Below, in pieces: positions 1 to 8,244 of a stretch of 64,000 nt of DNA. Where the stretch lies: NCBI RefSeq assembly GCF_002797535.1, contig NZ_PGFD01000003.1, forward strand, positions 186,001 through 250,000, given 5' to 3'. Made by a program: the position numbers and the translations under genes. A model generated the notes under the pieces. That model was given only the letters and a program-made list of their open reading frames with translations. It did not search any database and was not told where the DNA came from. This DNA is from Chryseobacterium geocarposphaerae (GTDB lineage: Bacteria > Bacteroidota > Bacteroidia > Flavobacteriales > Weeksellaceae). Position 1 is the stretch's first letter; each line of letters starts with the position of its first letter.

Positions 1-631
1 TTTCAGCGGGAAACATACCTTTGAACATTAATCTTGCCAACCCAAAAGTATTTGCAAATTTTAGAAAACCACCTGGCAACCCCTGATTGACCATTTTGAA
101 CAGTTCCGGTGACAGATATTTTTTATCATCAGGACATTGACTATCCACCAATATTACGCCCGTAACATCTTGAGGATATTGATTGACAAAAAATCGGACA
201 AGTGTACCTCCAAATGAATGTCCCACTAGAATATAAGGTTTAGGTACGTTAGATTTTTCGAGCAGAAGATGCAGTTCTTCAGCTATCTTTTCACCTGATT
301 TTGGATTCTGGCCACGTTCGCTCCATAATATTCCTGACCTGTCATACGAAAAACTTGTATAAGAAACCGGTAACTGTTGTTGAATATGGTACCACTGCAG
401 ATGTCCGGCAGGATCGAATGCTGTTTCAAAAACAACAGTCGGTCCACCACTTCCTTTTTTGTAATAATGCAGCTGATGATTGTCAACTTCTGCAAAATTG
501 CCGTCTGGCGTTATTTTTTCTGCATCATTTCGGGATACTCTTTCAAAGATAAATCCTGCAATAAGTAACAATATAATCAGTGCTGTTAAACCTAATCCTA
601 TCCGTTTAAACCATTTGAAAAAAGTCTTCAT
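1..631 (-). CDS. alpha/beta hydrolase, C-terminus cut by window edge
   Basis: An open minus-strand frame runs from an ATG at 631 off the left edge, giving about 210 residues. The N-terminus (MKTFFKWFKRIG followed by a hydrophobic stretch to about residue 29) is a membrane anchor or uncleaved signal. The nucleophile elbow GHSFGG lies near residue 138, preceded by an ILV strand, and a strand ending in VDSQ follows, as in the alpha/beta hydrolase fold. The His of the triad would be in the missing part. Substrate is unknown; lipase, epoxide-hydrolase-like and esterase roles are all possible. It is probably a single gene, since about 180 bases separate it from the next gene. Confidence 0.85.
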   Translation of the reverse strand, partial: MKTFFKWFKRIGLGLTALIILLLIAGFIFERVSRNDAEKITPDGNFAEVDNHQLHYYKKGSGGPTVVFETAFDPAGHLQWYHIQQQLPVSYTSFSYDRSGILWSERGQNPKSGEKIAEELHLLLEKSNVPKPYILVGHSFGGTLVRFFVNQYPQDVTGVILVDSQCPDDKKYLSPELFKMVNQGLPGGFLKFANTFGLARLMFKGMFPAE

Positions 632-814
632 TAATATTTTATTTTTATTATAACATGTGTGTTTGGTATTAATTCTCTGACAAAGTCGAATTTTCCATTT
701 TTCATAATACCGGAGAAAGTTTTCCAATATTTTTTAGCGTCTAATTGACATTATATACGTTTTTATTCCTCAATATCTCAAGATGGATTGCCATAAGTTA
801 CTGGACTGCAGATA

Positions 815-1618
815 CTATTTAGTTCTATTCCTTCCTGAAACTTTGAAATTACTTACCAGTACCGCTGAATCATTGGAATATCGCCACGGTGCCGTAATAT
901 AAAAATTTTTAGCCACTGCAGGACTGAAGAGAACTTCATCAGCTAGCTTTATATCATTGAGATATACCGCCATTCGCTCGCCGTCAACTGACAGGACTAT
1001 ATGTAGCGGACGATTGACCCATGGCTGAAGATCAAAGATCTTATTTACAAATTTTTCCGGCGTACTGCTGCCTATATTAACCTGATTCGTATCGTAGTAG
1101 TGCAGTTGCACATAAGTCCCGATATTGCTAGCATAATGGTGGACACTGTTATCGCTGGCAAAACCAAGCGACAATGGCGCAATATCTTTCGCCTGTTCTG
1201 CTTTTGCGATAATGTCAAAAGATAAGGTAAACTGGCGGGGATAGTTGAGCGGATTCGAAAATTTGTAAATCTCCTTATCCCCTAAATCCAGCCATTTCCC
1301 TTTCTGACCTGCTACCGTTCTAATAGTAGCCGCTCCATTGGTTTTGAAGCTTGTAGCAATGGTACCTGGCTGAAATGCCGAAAAATCTTCTGCGAATATC
1401 AGCGAATCACCAGACACTACGGTGCTAGTGCGGTTCCCTGATTTATCTGCGGCTTTCTCTTCTTCTGAAGTGTTATTTTTGTCAATTTTTTTGTCTTTTG
1501 TTATTGTGGTTTTGTCTTTTGCTTTTTGAAATATATCACTGACTTGGGCATATACCGCAATTCCTAAGAGCAATAGTACAAGGAACAGCAGTCCGGTGAT
1601 TTTTTTATCTGTTATCAT
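815..1618 (-). CDS. exported protein with concanavalin-like beta-sandwich domain
   Basis: The 267-residue protein has an N-terminal hydrophobic segment (residues about 8-24, ending AQ) and then a charged low-complexity linker rich in Lys, Asp and Glu to about residue 65. A C-terminal domain of about 190 residues follows, with the pattern FAEDFSAFQPGTIA ... GKWLDLGD ... FTLSFDI ... LHIVLSVDGERMAVYLND. That layout resembles the LamG/concanavalin-like domains found in Bacteroidota envelope proteins. No catalytic motif is visible. It is the last of four consecutive minus-strand exported-protein genes (815-4128), so a shared extracellular role is inferred. The exact function is unknown. Confidence 0.6.
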   Translation of the reverse strand: MITDKKITGLLFLVLLLLGIAVYAQVSDIFQKAKDKTTITKDKKIDKNNTSEEEKAADKSGNRTSTVVSGDSLIFAEDFSAFQPGTIATSFKTNGAATIRTVAGQKGKWLDLGDKEIYKFSNPLNYPRQFTLSFDIIAKAEQAKDIAPLSLGFASDNSVHHYASNIGTYVQLHYYDTNQVNIGSSTPEKFVNKIFDLQPWVNRPLHIVLSVDGERMAVYLNDIKLADEVLFSPAVAKNFYITAPWRYSNDSAVLVSNFKVSGRNRTK

Positions 1619-1637
1619 GGTAAGATATTTTTGTAAA

Positions 1638-2261
1638 CTAATGAAGGTTAACTCTAACGATTTCGCCGTCTTCTTTTACCTCTACAAATGCTTCTATCCT
1701 GTCCTCGTGGTCAACAGAATAGCTCTTTTGTTGATAGTAGTCTGTCTGTCCGCCGTAGTTGTTGTACCCGGTTCCGGTATATTCATTATATGTCCCATTG
1801 TGCGTATAGCCGAGAAAACCTTGCAGAAAATATTTGCCCGGCTTCATGTCAGGAAACGTAAATTCTCCGTCGCTATTGGTAATTGCTTCAAGCCTGTACC
1901 TGTAGGCATTTTTGGAGAGATAGACATAACGTCTTTTTCTGAGGCTTTCTTTTTCTTTTCTCAAAGTATACCAAGACTCCAGATATGGTGTTACCGGGAA
2001 CAAGGTAACCTTTATCTGGTTGGCATATATACGTTGTCCCACTTTGAGCCCCCATTTGCTCTTCGCTTTTGTAAAAGCTATCCCTTTGATGGTAGCCGTA
2101 CCTTTGGCAAGTTTCTGTTTCGCCTGTAATGAATCAAAATGAACCTGCGGATAAAGCGCTTCAATCTTATCCTTTTTCTCCGGCTCCTTATATTGAGCCG
2201 AAACGACAGCTGTTGATGATAATGCATAGAAAATTGCAACAATATATTTTTTTAACTTCAT
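1638..2261 (-). CDS. exported protein with carboxypeptidase-regulatory-like beta-sandwich
   Basis: It has 207 residues with a clear signal peptide (about residues 1-22, ending VVSAQ). The segment ATIKGIAF ... NSDGEFTFPDMKPGKYFL is the pattern of a carboxypeptidase regulatory-like (transthyretin-fold) domain. Here it is interrupted by a long Lys/Arg/Tyr-rich insert and followed by a Tyr/Gly/Asn-rich loop. It lies 19 bases upstream of the 815-1618 gene and 77 bases downstream of the 2339-3034 gene, consistent with one transcript. No enzyme motif is seen. It may bind a surface polymer or another protein; that is inference. Confidence 0.6.
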   Translation of the reverse strand: MKLKKYIVAIFYALSSTAVVSAQYKEPEKKDKIEALYPQVHFDSLQAKQKLAKGTATIKGIAFTKAKSKWGLKVGQRIYANQIKVTLFPVTPYLESWYTLRKEKESLRKRRYVYLSKNAYRYRLEAITNSDGEFTFPDMKPGKYFLQGFLGYTHNGTYNEYTGTGYNNYGGQTDYYQQKSYSVDHEDRIEAFVEVKEDGEIVRVNLH

Positions 2262-2338
2262 GATATTGATTTATGGTTTAATGACTGTATGATAAGGAAG
2301 ATTGAAAGTTCTCCCGGCTTTAATGATTACCTATCACG

Positions 2339-3034
2339 TTATTTTCCTGTCGGTTCCGGAGAAGAAGGGATAATTTTCAGATTTCGGAAATAGCCCTCAG
2401 TACCAACATCGACAAATAAGCCGATGGCACCCGTTTCATCCGGGCCGTGTTTAAGATCGTTCACGATAAGGGAAGGGTATTTGTTCTTATTTAAAAAAAG
2501 TTTTGCCTGGCTATCTTTGACTTCAATTTTTATGGTGATCCATTCATTCAAACCCATATCGGCATACGACTCGTACTTCTCGGGACTTTCTTTTCTTAGA
2601 CGTTCATATTTAAAATTTGGGTAAGAAAAGTATTGAATCGAGTGATTGCGTCTCACCTGGTCTTCGGCTCTGCCATTCGTTGGACGTATATATATGGATT
2701 CAAATTTCGAATTCATATCATCATCAATTCTGAATACCAGTCCAATAAACCCACGATCGGTTGGAGCAGCCGTAGGGAGCAGCCGGCTTAGAACTTCTAC
2801 CTCGATACTGCCATTTTTAAAGTTTGTGTTCTTTATCTTAACAAATGTAGGTTCGTCCGCTTCTTTCACCGAACTGTTTTTTACGACCCTGACAACTTTT
2901 TCACCTTCCAGGTTGACAATTTGCATATAAACTTTATTAGGTAAAAGATTGCTCTCATCTAGAATTACTTTTTGGCCGTATGCACTTTCTGAGATTAACA
3001 GAAAAAGAAATAAGGTTGTTATTAATCTTTTCAT
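2339..3034 (-). CDS. exported protein, DUF1080/LamG-like beta-sandwich
   Basis: The 231-residue protein has a signal peptide (about residues 1-20, ending AYGQ). The mature part has the strand pattern of 3-keto-disaccharide hydrolase (DUF1080)/LamG-type beta-sandwiches: FKNGSIEVEV, RGFIGLVFRI, FESIYIRPTNGR, WITIKIEVKD, AKLFLN and a closing GAIGLFVDVGTEGYFRNLKI. The family often binds or processes glycans, but no catalytic assignment can be made from sequence alone. It sits between the beta-helix gene and the carboxypeptidase-regulatory-like gene, all on the minus strand. Confidence 0.65.
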   Translation of the reverse strand: MKRLITTLFLFLLISESAYGQKVILDESNLLPNKVYMQIVNLEGEKVVRVVKNSSVKEADEPTFVKIKNTNFKNGSIEVEVLSRLLPTAAPTDRGFIGLVFRIDDDMNSKFESIYIRPTNGRAEDQVRRNHSIQYFSYPNFKYERLRKESPEKYESYADMGLNEWITIKIEVKDSQAKLFLNKNKYPSLIVNDLKHGPDETGAIGLFVDVGTEGYFRNLKIIPSSPEPTGK

Positions 3035-3075
3035 ACTTCTTACTATAAAGAGTTTATGACTGTTATGATTACAAC

Positions 3076-4128
3076 TTACTTTTTAAAAAGTCCGGCATTT
3101 AGATTCGAACCCAGTGAACCTTCCGCCAATTGCAGATAATTTCGTTTACTCTGATCTTTTTCAATGATCACGGTTCCGGTGGTCTGTACGTTTTTCATTT
3201 CCAGAAAATCTGTAGAAGTAGCATTACTGTCACTCAACGGCCCGCTTCCGTATCCTGCCAGTTTATTATAATTCACAAAAATACAGTCAGAAGCCTTATA
3301 CCGGCGTGTGCTTCCTTTTTCCCTGATCCATACTGTGCTGGTGTTGGCGATAATGTTATGATGAAAATCGAAATCATCGCCATTGGTACCTTGAGTAGTC
3401 CAGACCCCGCAGAAATAGCCACCAGAGACCAACGAATGTTGCATGGCATTGCGACTGCCGACCTTTCCTTCATTTTTCCAGAAGACAACAGGTATTTTAC
3501 AGTTGAAGAAAACACAATGGTCAATAACCAAACCATAGCCATTGGCGATCACTCCTACATGTAATGGCAGTACATCTGCATTTCCAGCGAATAAACATTG
3601 TGTTACAAGCAGATCGTCCAGTTTTTTTCCGTCGCGCCAGATGGGATATGAACGTCGTAAATTATTGGCATCGAGATACGTATAATCTGGGCTGCCTGTA
3701 AACCGAAGACCCGCAATGGTAACGTGGCTTACCTCGGGTTGTATACCTTTCGCTTCTTCTCCCCCCACACCGGGTTCAGTAGGTACAATGGTCATAACGA
3801 CCGGCATTTTTTTGGGTGTCCAGTCTGCATCATCGGGCATCACTTCAGCACGGATGGTTAGACGGTTGGTAAAAGTATATTTATCATTAGTAAACAGTAC
3901 CGTTTTGGTGATCATATGCACACCTTCTGCAAGGATGATTGTTGTTTCTCCCTGGTCTTTATTTAGATTAATGCGTCTTGCGGCTTCTGAAAGGGATCTT
4001 AAAGGCTGTGTCTTTGCCCCTGAATTCATGTCATTGCCGGTTATGGGATTAACATATAATTGTTCTGCCTTTATGCAAAACAAGCTCATTATAAAGAATA
4101 GAAGACTTAATGTTACCGATTTTATCAT
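3076..4128 (-). CDS. exported right-handed parallel beta-helix protein
   Basis: From the ATG at 4128 the protein has 350 residues and starts with a signal peptide (MIKSVTLSLLFFIMSLFCIKA). An upstream ATG at 4179 would place extra residues before the signal and is less likely; AGGAAA lies just before the chosen start. LYVNPITGNDMNSGAKTQP is the typical opening of DUF1565/pectate-lyase-like beta-helix proteins. Repeated short strands follow (VTIAGLRF, LLVTQCLF, LVIDHCVFF, FDFHHNIIA). Such proteins commonly bind or cleave acidic polysaccharides, but no catalytic residues can be assigned. It is the first gene of the exported-protein set, next to an AraC regulator. Confidence 0.72.
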   Translation of the reverse strand: MIKSVTLSLLFFIMSLFCIKAEQLYVNPITGNDMNSGAKTQPLRSLSEAARRINLNKDQGETTIILAEGVHMITKTVLFTNDKYTFTNRLTIRAEVMPDDADWTPKKMPVVMTIVPTEPGVGGEEAKGIQPEVSHVTIAGLRFTGSPDYTYLDANNLRRSYPIWRDGKKLDDLLVTQCLFAGNADVLPLHVGVIANGYGLVIDHCVFFNCKIPVVFWKNEGKVGSRNAMQHSLVSGGYFCGVWTTQGTNGDDFDFHHNIIANTSTVWIREKGSTRRYKASDCIFVNYNKLAGYGSGPLSDSNATSTDFLEMKNVQTTGTVIIEKDQSKRNYLQLAEGSLGSNLNAGLFKK

Positions 4129-4200
4129 TTTCCTTTTTTTGGTAAAATTAGGAAGATTGATATGCTGCAAAATGGTCATTTTATCTTCAGAATTGTCAAT

Positions 4201-5067
4201 TCATATATTCTTTCGGTATTGCTGGGGCGTGGTACGGGTAAATTTTTTGAAAAAACGGTTAAAGTTGGAAGGATCGGAAAATCCGAAGTCGTAGCAGATC
4301 TCTTTTGCAGATTTATTCTGATGCAACTCTTTTTTTATTTCTGAAATGAGTTTGTGATGAATCATTTGCTGTGCTGTTAATCCGCTGAACTGCCTGCAGA
4401 CTTTATTAAGAAATCCGGGACTTACATTAAGCATTTTAGTATAGCTTTCAACGGTTTGATTTTCTAGAAATTTCTTTTCCAGCAAAGAGCGGAATCTGTA
4501 GAAATCTGCATGGATGTAAGTGTCCCTCTGAACGTTATAGATCCCTGCATAATAGCGGTTGAGAACGATAAGCAACTGATAAAGTACAGACCTGATCAAA
4601 TGATTGCTGTCATTCTGAATTTGTCCGAACTCCCGTTCTATTTCCTGTAAAAGCTCCAGGCATTTCCCGAATGATCTTTCATCGATCTTTATGTCAGTGG
4701 AATGAGAATACTGATGAAAGTATTGAAACCGGTACAGAAACAGCTCATCTGAAAAGAAGAGGTGAAGAAAATCTTTTTCAAAGAACAATGTATAGCCTCT
4801 TATCTTTTCTTTGATTTCCCAGCGGCGAACCTGCCCGGGGCTGATAAAAATGATGGTTCCGGGACTTATAGACATTACCTTGCCATCCAGTGAAAATGTT
4901 CCCGATCCCTCTTCAATGAAAACAATTTCGTAAAAACTGACTTGATGTAAGGTCCGGTCCAGTACATAATTTTTCAATGTTTCAATACGTCCAAGATCCA
5001 ACAATAATTCTGTCCCGTATTTATAGGGCATAAAATGATATGTTTTAATTGGAGAAGCTTTTACCAT
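4201..5067 (-). CDS. AraC family transcriptional regulator
   Basis: It has 288 residues. The N-terminal half (about 1-130) is a cupin-type ligand-binding domain with the SFYEIVFIEEGSGTF and ISPGTIIFISPGQ strands seen in AraC sensors. The C-terminal 100 residues carry two helix-turn-helix units: ENQTVESYTKMLNVSPGFLNKV and then SAKEICYDFGFSDPSNFNRFFKKF with the closing TPQQYR. It is encoded 72 bases upstream of the beta-helix gene, on the same strand, so control of the four exported-protein genes is an inference from position. The effector molecule is unknown. Confidence 0.9.
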   Translation of the reverse strand: MVKASPIKTYHFMPYKYGTELLLDLGRIETLKNYVLDRTLHQVSFYEIVFIEEGSGTFSLDGKVMSISPGTIIFISPGQVRRWEIKEKIRGYTLFFEKDFLHLFFSDELFLYRFQYFHQYSHSTDIKIDERSFGKCLELLQEIEREFGQIQNDSNHLIRSVLYQLLIVLNRYYAGIYNVQRDTYIHADFYRFRSLLEKKFLENQTVESYTKMLNVSPGFLNKVCRQFSGLTAQQMIHHKLISEIKKELHQNKSAKEICYDFGFSDPSNFNRFFKKFTRTTPQQYRKNI

Positions 5068-5409
5068 CTTTGAAAATTTTTACAATAGAAGGCTCGTGTT
5101 ATACAAACTTTTGTTTCGTTCTTCAAAGATAAATAGATTTTAGCTTCAATGTACGCTGTTGTTCTTTCTGGTTTAATATTTATTTCTTCAACTAAAAATT
5201 TAAAAAAGGTAATAATATACTTATAAAAACAGCTTCAGGAAAATTTAGATTAAAATCAATTTTTAATTAAAAAGATTGACCAATACTTTATAAAATGGTA
5301 ATACAATATTATTTAAAATTATTTCGCATTTTATTTTCATAATTCAAAAAAACATTCTATATTTGCACCCACAAAAAACAAGGTAATTCTTGTTAAAGAT
5401 GACCTCAAT
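5068..5409. other. AT-rich intergenic stretch upstream of tRNAs
   Basis: About 340 bases without a supported gene. The left part is the upstream region of the AraC regulator. The right end carries a TAnnTTTG element for the tRNA pair. No long repeat or small reading frame was seen. Confidence 0.5.
5358..5365 (+). promoter_or_regulatory. -7 promoter element for the tRNA pair
   Basis: TATATTTG matches the Bacteroidota -7 consensus TAnnTTTG and lies 44 bases before tRNA-Pro. A clear -33 TTG is not visible. Confidence 0.55.
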
Positions 5410-5484
5410 CGGGGCGTAGCGTAGTCCGGTCATCGCGCCTGGTTTGGGACCAGGAGGTCGCAGGTTCGAATCCTGCCGCCCCGA
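5410..5484 (+). tRNA. tRNA-Pro (anticodon TGG)
   Basis: The acceptor stem CGGGGCG pairs with CGCCCCG at the 3' end, followed by discriminator A. The anticodon arm is CCTGG-TTTGGGA-CCAGG, giving anticodon TGG. The T arm contains GGTTCGAATCC. The CCA end is not encoded. It lies 15 bases before tRNA-Arg and is probably cotranscribed with it. Confidence 0.95.
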
Positions 5485-5499
5485 CAATCAAAAATTTTA

Positions 5500-5573
5500 G
5501 GGTGCGTAGCTCAGCTGGATAGAGCATCTGCCTTCTAAGCAGACGGTCAAAGGTTCGAATCCTTTCGCGCTCA
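5500..5573 (+). tRNA. tRNA-Arg (anticodon TCT)
   Basis: Acceptor GGGTGCG pairs with CGCGCTC using two G-T pairs. The anticodon arm is TCTGC-CTTCTAA-GCAGA, giving anticodon TCT. The T arm is GGTTCGAATCC. CCA is not encoded. A strong terminator begins four bases later. Confidence 0.95.
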
Positions 5574-5576
5574 CTG

Positions 5577-5609
5577 AAAGAGACAACTATAAATAGTTGT
5601 CTCTTTTTT
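5577..5609 (+). terminator. rho-independent terminator after tRNA-Arg
   Basis: Stem AAAGAGACAACTA / TAGTTGTCTCTTT with loop TAAA, running into a T tract. It ends the tRNA transcript. Confidence 0.9.
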
Positions 5610-5649
5610 ATACCCATAAAATGCTTAAAAATATAGAAATAAAAAGTAT

Positions 5650-6180
5650 CTATAATGGTTTAAACGCAATTGCATCAACTTCTATGAGCATTCCGTCCAA
5701 AGCGAGTTTTGGAACCGGTATTAAAGTACTCGCAGGAAATTTATTATTCTTCCATATCTTCCGCATTTCTTCACTCCATATGTTAAGTTTCTCCTGATCA
5801 TGATCAACAATCAGTATTGTAATTTTAAGTACATCATCATGAGTTAAATCCGACGCTTTAAGAGTATTATTGAGATTTTGTAAAGCAGCTTTAACCTGCA
5901 TCCTGAAATCTTTGGAAAGCCTATGATCTAAGCCCTCTCCTCCGCTTTGTCCTGAAATAAATACATAATTTCCGTTACCTGAAGCCGTTGTAGAATGTGA
6001 AAAAGCAAATGGTGTAGGATCAAAAAGCTCTTTAGGATTTCCATAGTGGATGTTTGACCTATCCTTTGATTCACAGGCTGGATTATTTTCATTTTTAAAA
6101 CAACCTATAAGCAATAAAATGAAGAGTAGAGAGATCAGAAAATATTTTTTCTTACCTGTAAAGTATTTAAAACTAATCAT
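5650..6180 (-). CDS. Rid-family (YjgF/RidA-like) lipoprotein, atypical
   Basis: The start at 6180 gives 176 residues. It overlaps the end of the esterase gene by 8 bases (ATGATTAG), suggesting translational coupling. The N-terminus has a hydrophobic segment and a lipobox (LLIGC), so the product is probably a lipoprotein. Residues about 45-176 match the Rid fold (VFISGQSG, AALQNLNNTLKASDL, LIEVDAIAF). Classical RidA enzymes have an Arg in the PAR-S/T motif that is needed for imine deamination; here it reads FPAST, so that Arg is missing. Export and the missing Arg argue against the usual cytoplasmic detoxifying role. Actual function is unknown. Confidence 0.8.
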   Translation of the reverse strand: MISFKYFTGKKKYFLISLLFILLLIGCFKNENNPACESKDRSNIHYGNPKELFDPTPFAFSHSTTASGNGNYVFISGQSGGEGLDHRLSKDFRMQVKAALQNLNNTLKASDLTHDDVLKITILIVDHDQEKLNIWSEEMRKIWKNNKFPASTLIPVPKLALDGMLIEVDAIAFKPL

Positions 6181-6964
6181 GATTTGTAAAGAATTGATGA
6201 AGTTGGAATATTTGATTAACAGCAGCTTTAGCCCAATAGGCAGCATCGTGGCTACCGGGACGCTCTTCATAAATGTGAGGAATATTCAATGAGATTAATT
6301 GCTCATGAAATTTTCTGTTTTGGGCAATCAAGATATCGTCAGTCCCACAACCGATCAGGATTTTTTGCCGACTGTCTTTAAGCTTATTTATCTGTGAAAA
6401 AGCTGTGTACGCGGTCCATTTCTCAGGATTTTCACCTAGTAATTTAGAGACACCATATTCTTTTCCAAAAGGAACAAAATCTATGACTCCACACAAGCTC
6501 GCGATAGCACTAAAGGTTTCCTGATGTCGTGAGCCGATATATAGTGCTCCATGTCCACCCATACTCCAGCCCATTAAAGCTGTTTTAGACTGGTCAGACT
6601 TGTATTTTTTTTGAATATAATTGGTCAATTCTTTGGCAATAAAAGTCTCGTACTTTAAGCGGGGACTGTCAATATACCAACTGTCATAATTTCCGTCGGG
6701 TAATACAAATATCATCTGCATTTCTTCACTGAGCGCTGATAAAGAAGGAATATCCTGTGTTAACGTTCTTTTAGGATAGCCACTGTAGCCATGCAGTATA
6801 TAAACTGTTGGCAGCTTCTTATTTCCACTGTTTGACGGATGTACTACAAGTGTTTTAATTTCCTTGTTCATAGATGTACTGTAAATATTCAATGAGTCGA
6901 CTTTTTGAGAAAACATTTTGCTTCCCATGCACATAGCGACTAAGGCAAATAACGATTTTATCAT
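6173..6964 (-). CDS. exported esterase (esterase D/PF00756-like)
   Basis: The start at 6964 (MIKSLFALVAMCMGSKMFSQ, a signal peptide) is preferred. An alternative ATG at 6988 would lie inside the -7 element at 6986-6993. The mature protein (about 245 residues) has YILHGYSG (oxyanion region), GWSMGG (nucleophile Ser), CGTDD (acid) and GSHDAAYW (His), the full triad of the esterase family that includes S-formylglutathione hydrolase-like and feruloyl-esterase-like enzymes. It precedes and overlaps the Rid-family lipoprotein, so both probably act in the envelope. A Crp/Fnr regulator is divergent. The natural ester substrate is unknown. Confidence 0.85.
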   Translation of the reverse strand: MIKSLFALVAMCMGSKMFSQKVDSLNIYSTSMNKEIKTLVVHPSNSGNKKLPTVYILHGYSGYPKRTLTQDIPSLSALSEEMQMIFVLPDGNYDSWYIDSPRLKYETFIAKELTNYIQKKYKSDQSKTALMGWSMGGHGALYIGSRHQETFSAIASLCGVIDFVPFGKEYGVSKLLGENPEKWTAYTAFSQINKLKDSRQKILIGCGTDDILIAQNRKFHEQLISLNIPHIYEERPGSHDAAYWAKAAVNQIFQLHQFFTNHD

Positions 6965-6985
6965 TGTAATTGATTTTTGTAGTAG

Positions 6986-6993
6986 CAAAGTTA
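6986..6993 (-). promoter_or_regulatory. -7 element of the esterase/Rid operon
   Basis: On the minus strand this reads TAACTTTG, matching TAnnTTTG. It is 21 bases upstream of the ATG at 6964 and overlaps the upstream ATG at 6988, so it decides the start. Confidence 0.6.
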
Positions 6994-7061
6994 GATGCCT
7001 AAATTCTCAAAATTCTTTACATATGTTGAGGAATAAGAAACTTTTCCTTTATCTTTATGAT

Positions 7062-7631
7062 ATGGCAGCATTTTGGGAATTTATAGAACATTATTCTTCG
7101 ATCTCTGAGGAATCAAAAAACGCATGGTCTGCTTTATTGAAGACATCTAGTATTTCAAAAGGGGATAATTACCTAGATCAGGGGGCGATACCTAAAGATA
7201 TTGCTTTTATTAGTAGCGGACTGCTTTCCTACTATTACCTTAATGAAAAAGGGGAGAAAATAATTAAACGATTTTTTCAGGAAAATTCACTGGTAGCATC
7301 TACAAGTGCATTATTAAAACAGGAGCCAGGATTTTTTGCCATTGAGGCTTTAGAAGTTACGAAACTGATCAGTTACTCTTTCAAAGATTTCAGAAACTTA
7401 GCAAGGAAATATAATGATATCGCCAATTTCTACATCAGCTATCTTGAACGCCATTGGGTTATAGAAAAAGAATTTGCGGAAATCACTCTTAAATCGGCTA
7501 CGGCTAAAGAAAGATATTTAAGGTTTGAGAATGATTATCCAGAGTTGATCTCTCGTTTAAAACTTCATCAGATAGCCTCTTATCTTGCAATTACTCCCAC
7601 TCAGCTCAGCAGAATCAGGGCAGAACTTTAA
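7062..7631 (+). CDS. Crp/Fnr family transcriptional regulator
   Basis: The start at 7062 (MAAFWEFIEHYSSISEES) gives 189 residues, the usual length for small Bacteroidota Crp-like regulators. Upstream ATGs at 7023 and 6918 would add residues unlike the family and run into the divergent promoter region. Residues about 25-115 form the cyclic-nucleotide-binding-like barrel (KGDNYLDQGAIPKDIAFISSGLL). The C-terminus has a compact helix-turn-helix (KLHQIASYLAITPTQLSRIRAEL). No FNR-type Cys cluster is present. It is divergent from the esterase operon, which it may control; that is inferred from position. Confidence 0.85.
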   Translation: MAAFWEFIEHYSSISEESKNAWSALLKTSSISKGDNYLDQGAIPKDIAFISSGLLSYYYLNEKGEKIIKRFFQENSLVASTSALLKQEPGFFAIEALEVTKLISYSFKDFRNLARKYNDIANFYISYLERHWVIEKEFAEITLKSATAKERYLRFENDYPELISRLKLHQIASYLAITPTQLSRIRAEL

Positions 7632-7770
7632 TGCTTATCAACAGAGTGTGGATTGTCAATTTTTACAGATACTTACTGATAAAGCATCATTTCCAAACCA
7701 ATCGCTTTAAAAATAGTGTAGCTTATTTCAGGCCATATCTAACAATTTATTCCTGATTTGAAGAAACAAA

Positions 7771-8112
7771 TTAAAGTTTACTGTTTTCCTTCGCAATTTG
7801 CTTATCACCCCATTGCTTCAAATAGTCAATAAAAGGAATTAATTCTTTCCCGGTTTCGGTCAGAGAATATTCCACTTTTGGAGGAACCTCGTGATAAACC
7901 TTTCGGTTAACCAATCCGTCATCTTCCAATTCACGCAACGTCTGGGTGAGCATCTTGGGCGTAATATCGTGCAGTTTTTTTCGCAGTTCACCATAACGTA
8001 AAATCGTATTCACATGAAGATACCATAAAATCCGTCCTTTGTATTTTCCGCCAATTCGTCTGAAAGCATAATCCACAGCGCAGGAAGGTTCATCATTTAA
8101 ATATTTTTTCAT
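7771..8112 (-). CDS. HxlR family transcriptional regulator
   Basis: The 113-residue protein fits the HxlR/DUF24 winged-helix family. An early Cys (SCAVDYAFRRIGGKYKGRI) precedes the DNA-binding core YGELRKKLHDITPKMLTQTLRELEDDGLV, and a wing follows (YHEVPPKVEYSLTETG). The conserved N-terminal Cys is often a redox or electrophile sensor in this family. The gene is divergent from the NADP-dependent oxidoreductase at 8245, with inverted repeats between them. Control of that oxidoreductase in response to quinone or aldehyde-type stress is the likely role; that part is inference. Confidence 0.92.
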   Translation of the reverse strand: MKKYLNDEPSCAVDYAFRRIGGKYKGRILWYLHVNTILRYGELRKKLHDITPKMLTQTLRELEDDGLVNRKVYHEVPPKVEYSLTETGKELIPFIDYLKQWGDKQIAKENSKL

Positions 8113-8161
8113 TTTTTAACATTTTATAATGATTTGATAATCAACAATAGTATTTTTTTAG

Positions 8162-8202
8162 TTTGTAAGATACAAAAAAGTGTATACTTGTCACAAATAT
8201 AC
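8162..8202. promoter_or_regulatory. two inverted repeats in the HxlR/oxidoreductase intergenic region
   Basis: TTTGTA-AGA-TACAAA (8162-8176) is a perfect 6-3-6 palindrome. GTATACTTG-TCA-CAAATATAC (8182-8202) is a 9-3-9 inverted repeat with one mismatch. Their centres are 23 bases apart. The second contains TATATTTG on the minus strand, a match to TAnnTTTG for the HxlR gene. They are candidate operators for HxlR autoregulation and for control of the divergent oxidoreductase. Confidence 0.6.
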
Positions 8203-8244
8203 TATTAAATTACTTTCGCTTGGTAATTTTAAATATCATAGAAA

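Noticed and set aside
1596..2129. A 177-codon plus-strand open frame with a hydrophobic part
   Set aside because: It is antisense to the carboxypeptidase-regulatory-like gene, which has a signal peptide and coherent domain pattern.
5405..5617. A 70-codon reverse open frame containing GFEPATSWSQTRR
   Set aside because: It runs antisense through both tRNA genes. Such frames are a known annotation artefact of tRNA complements.
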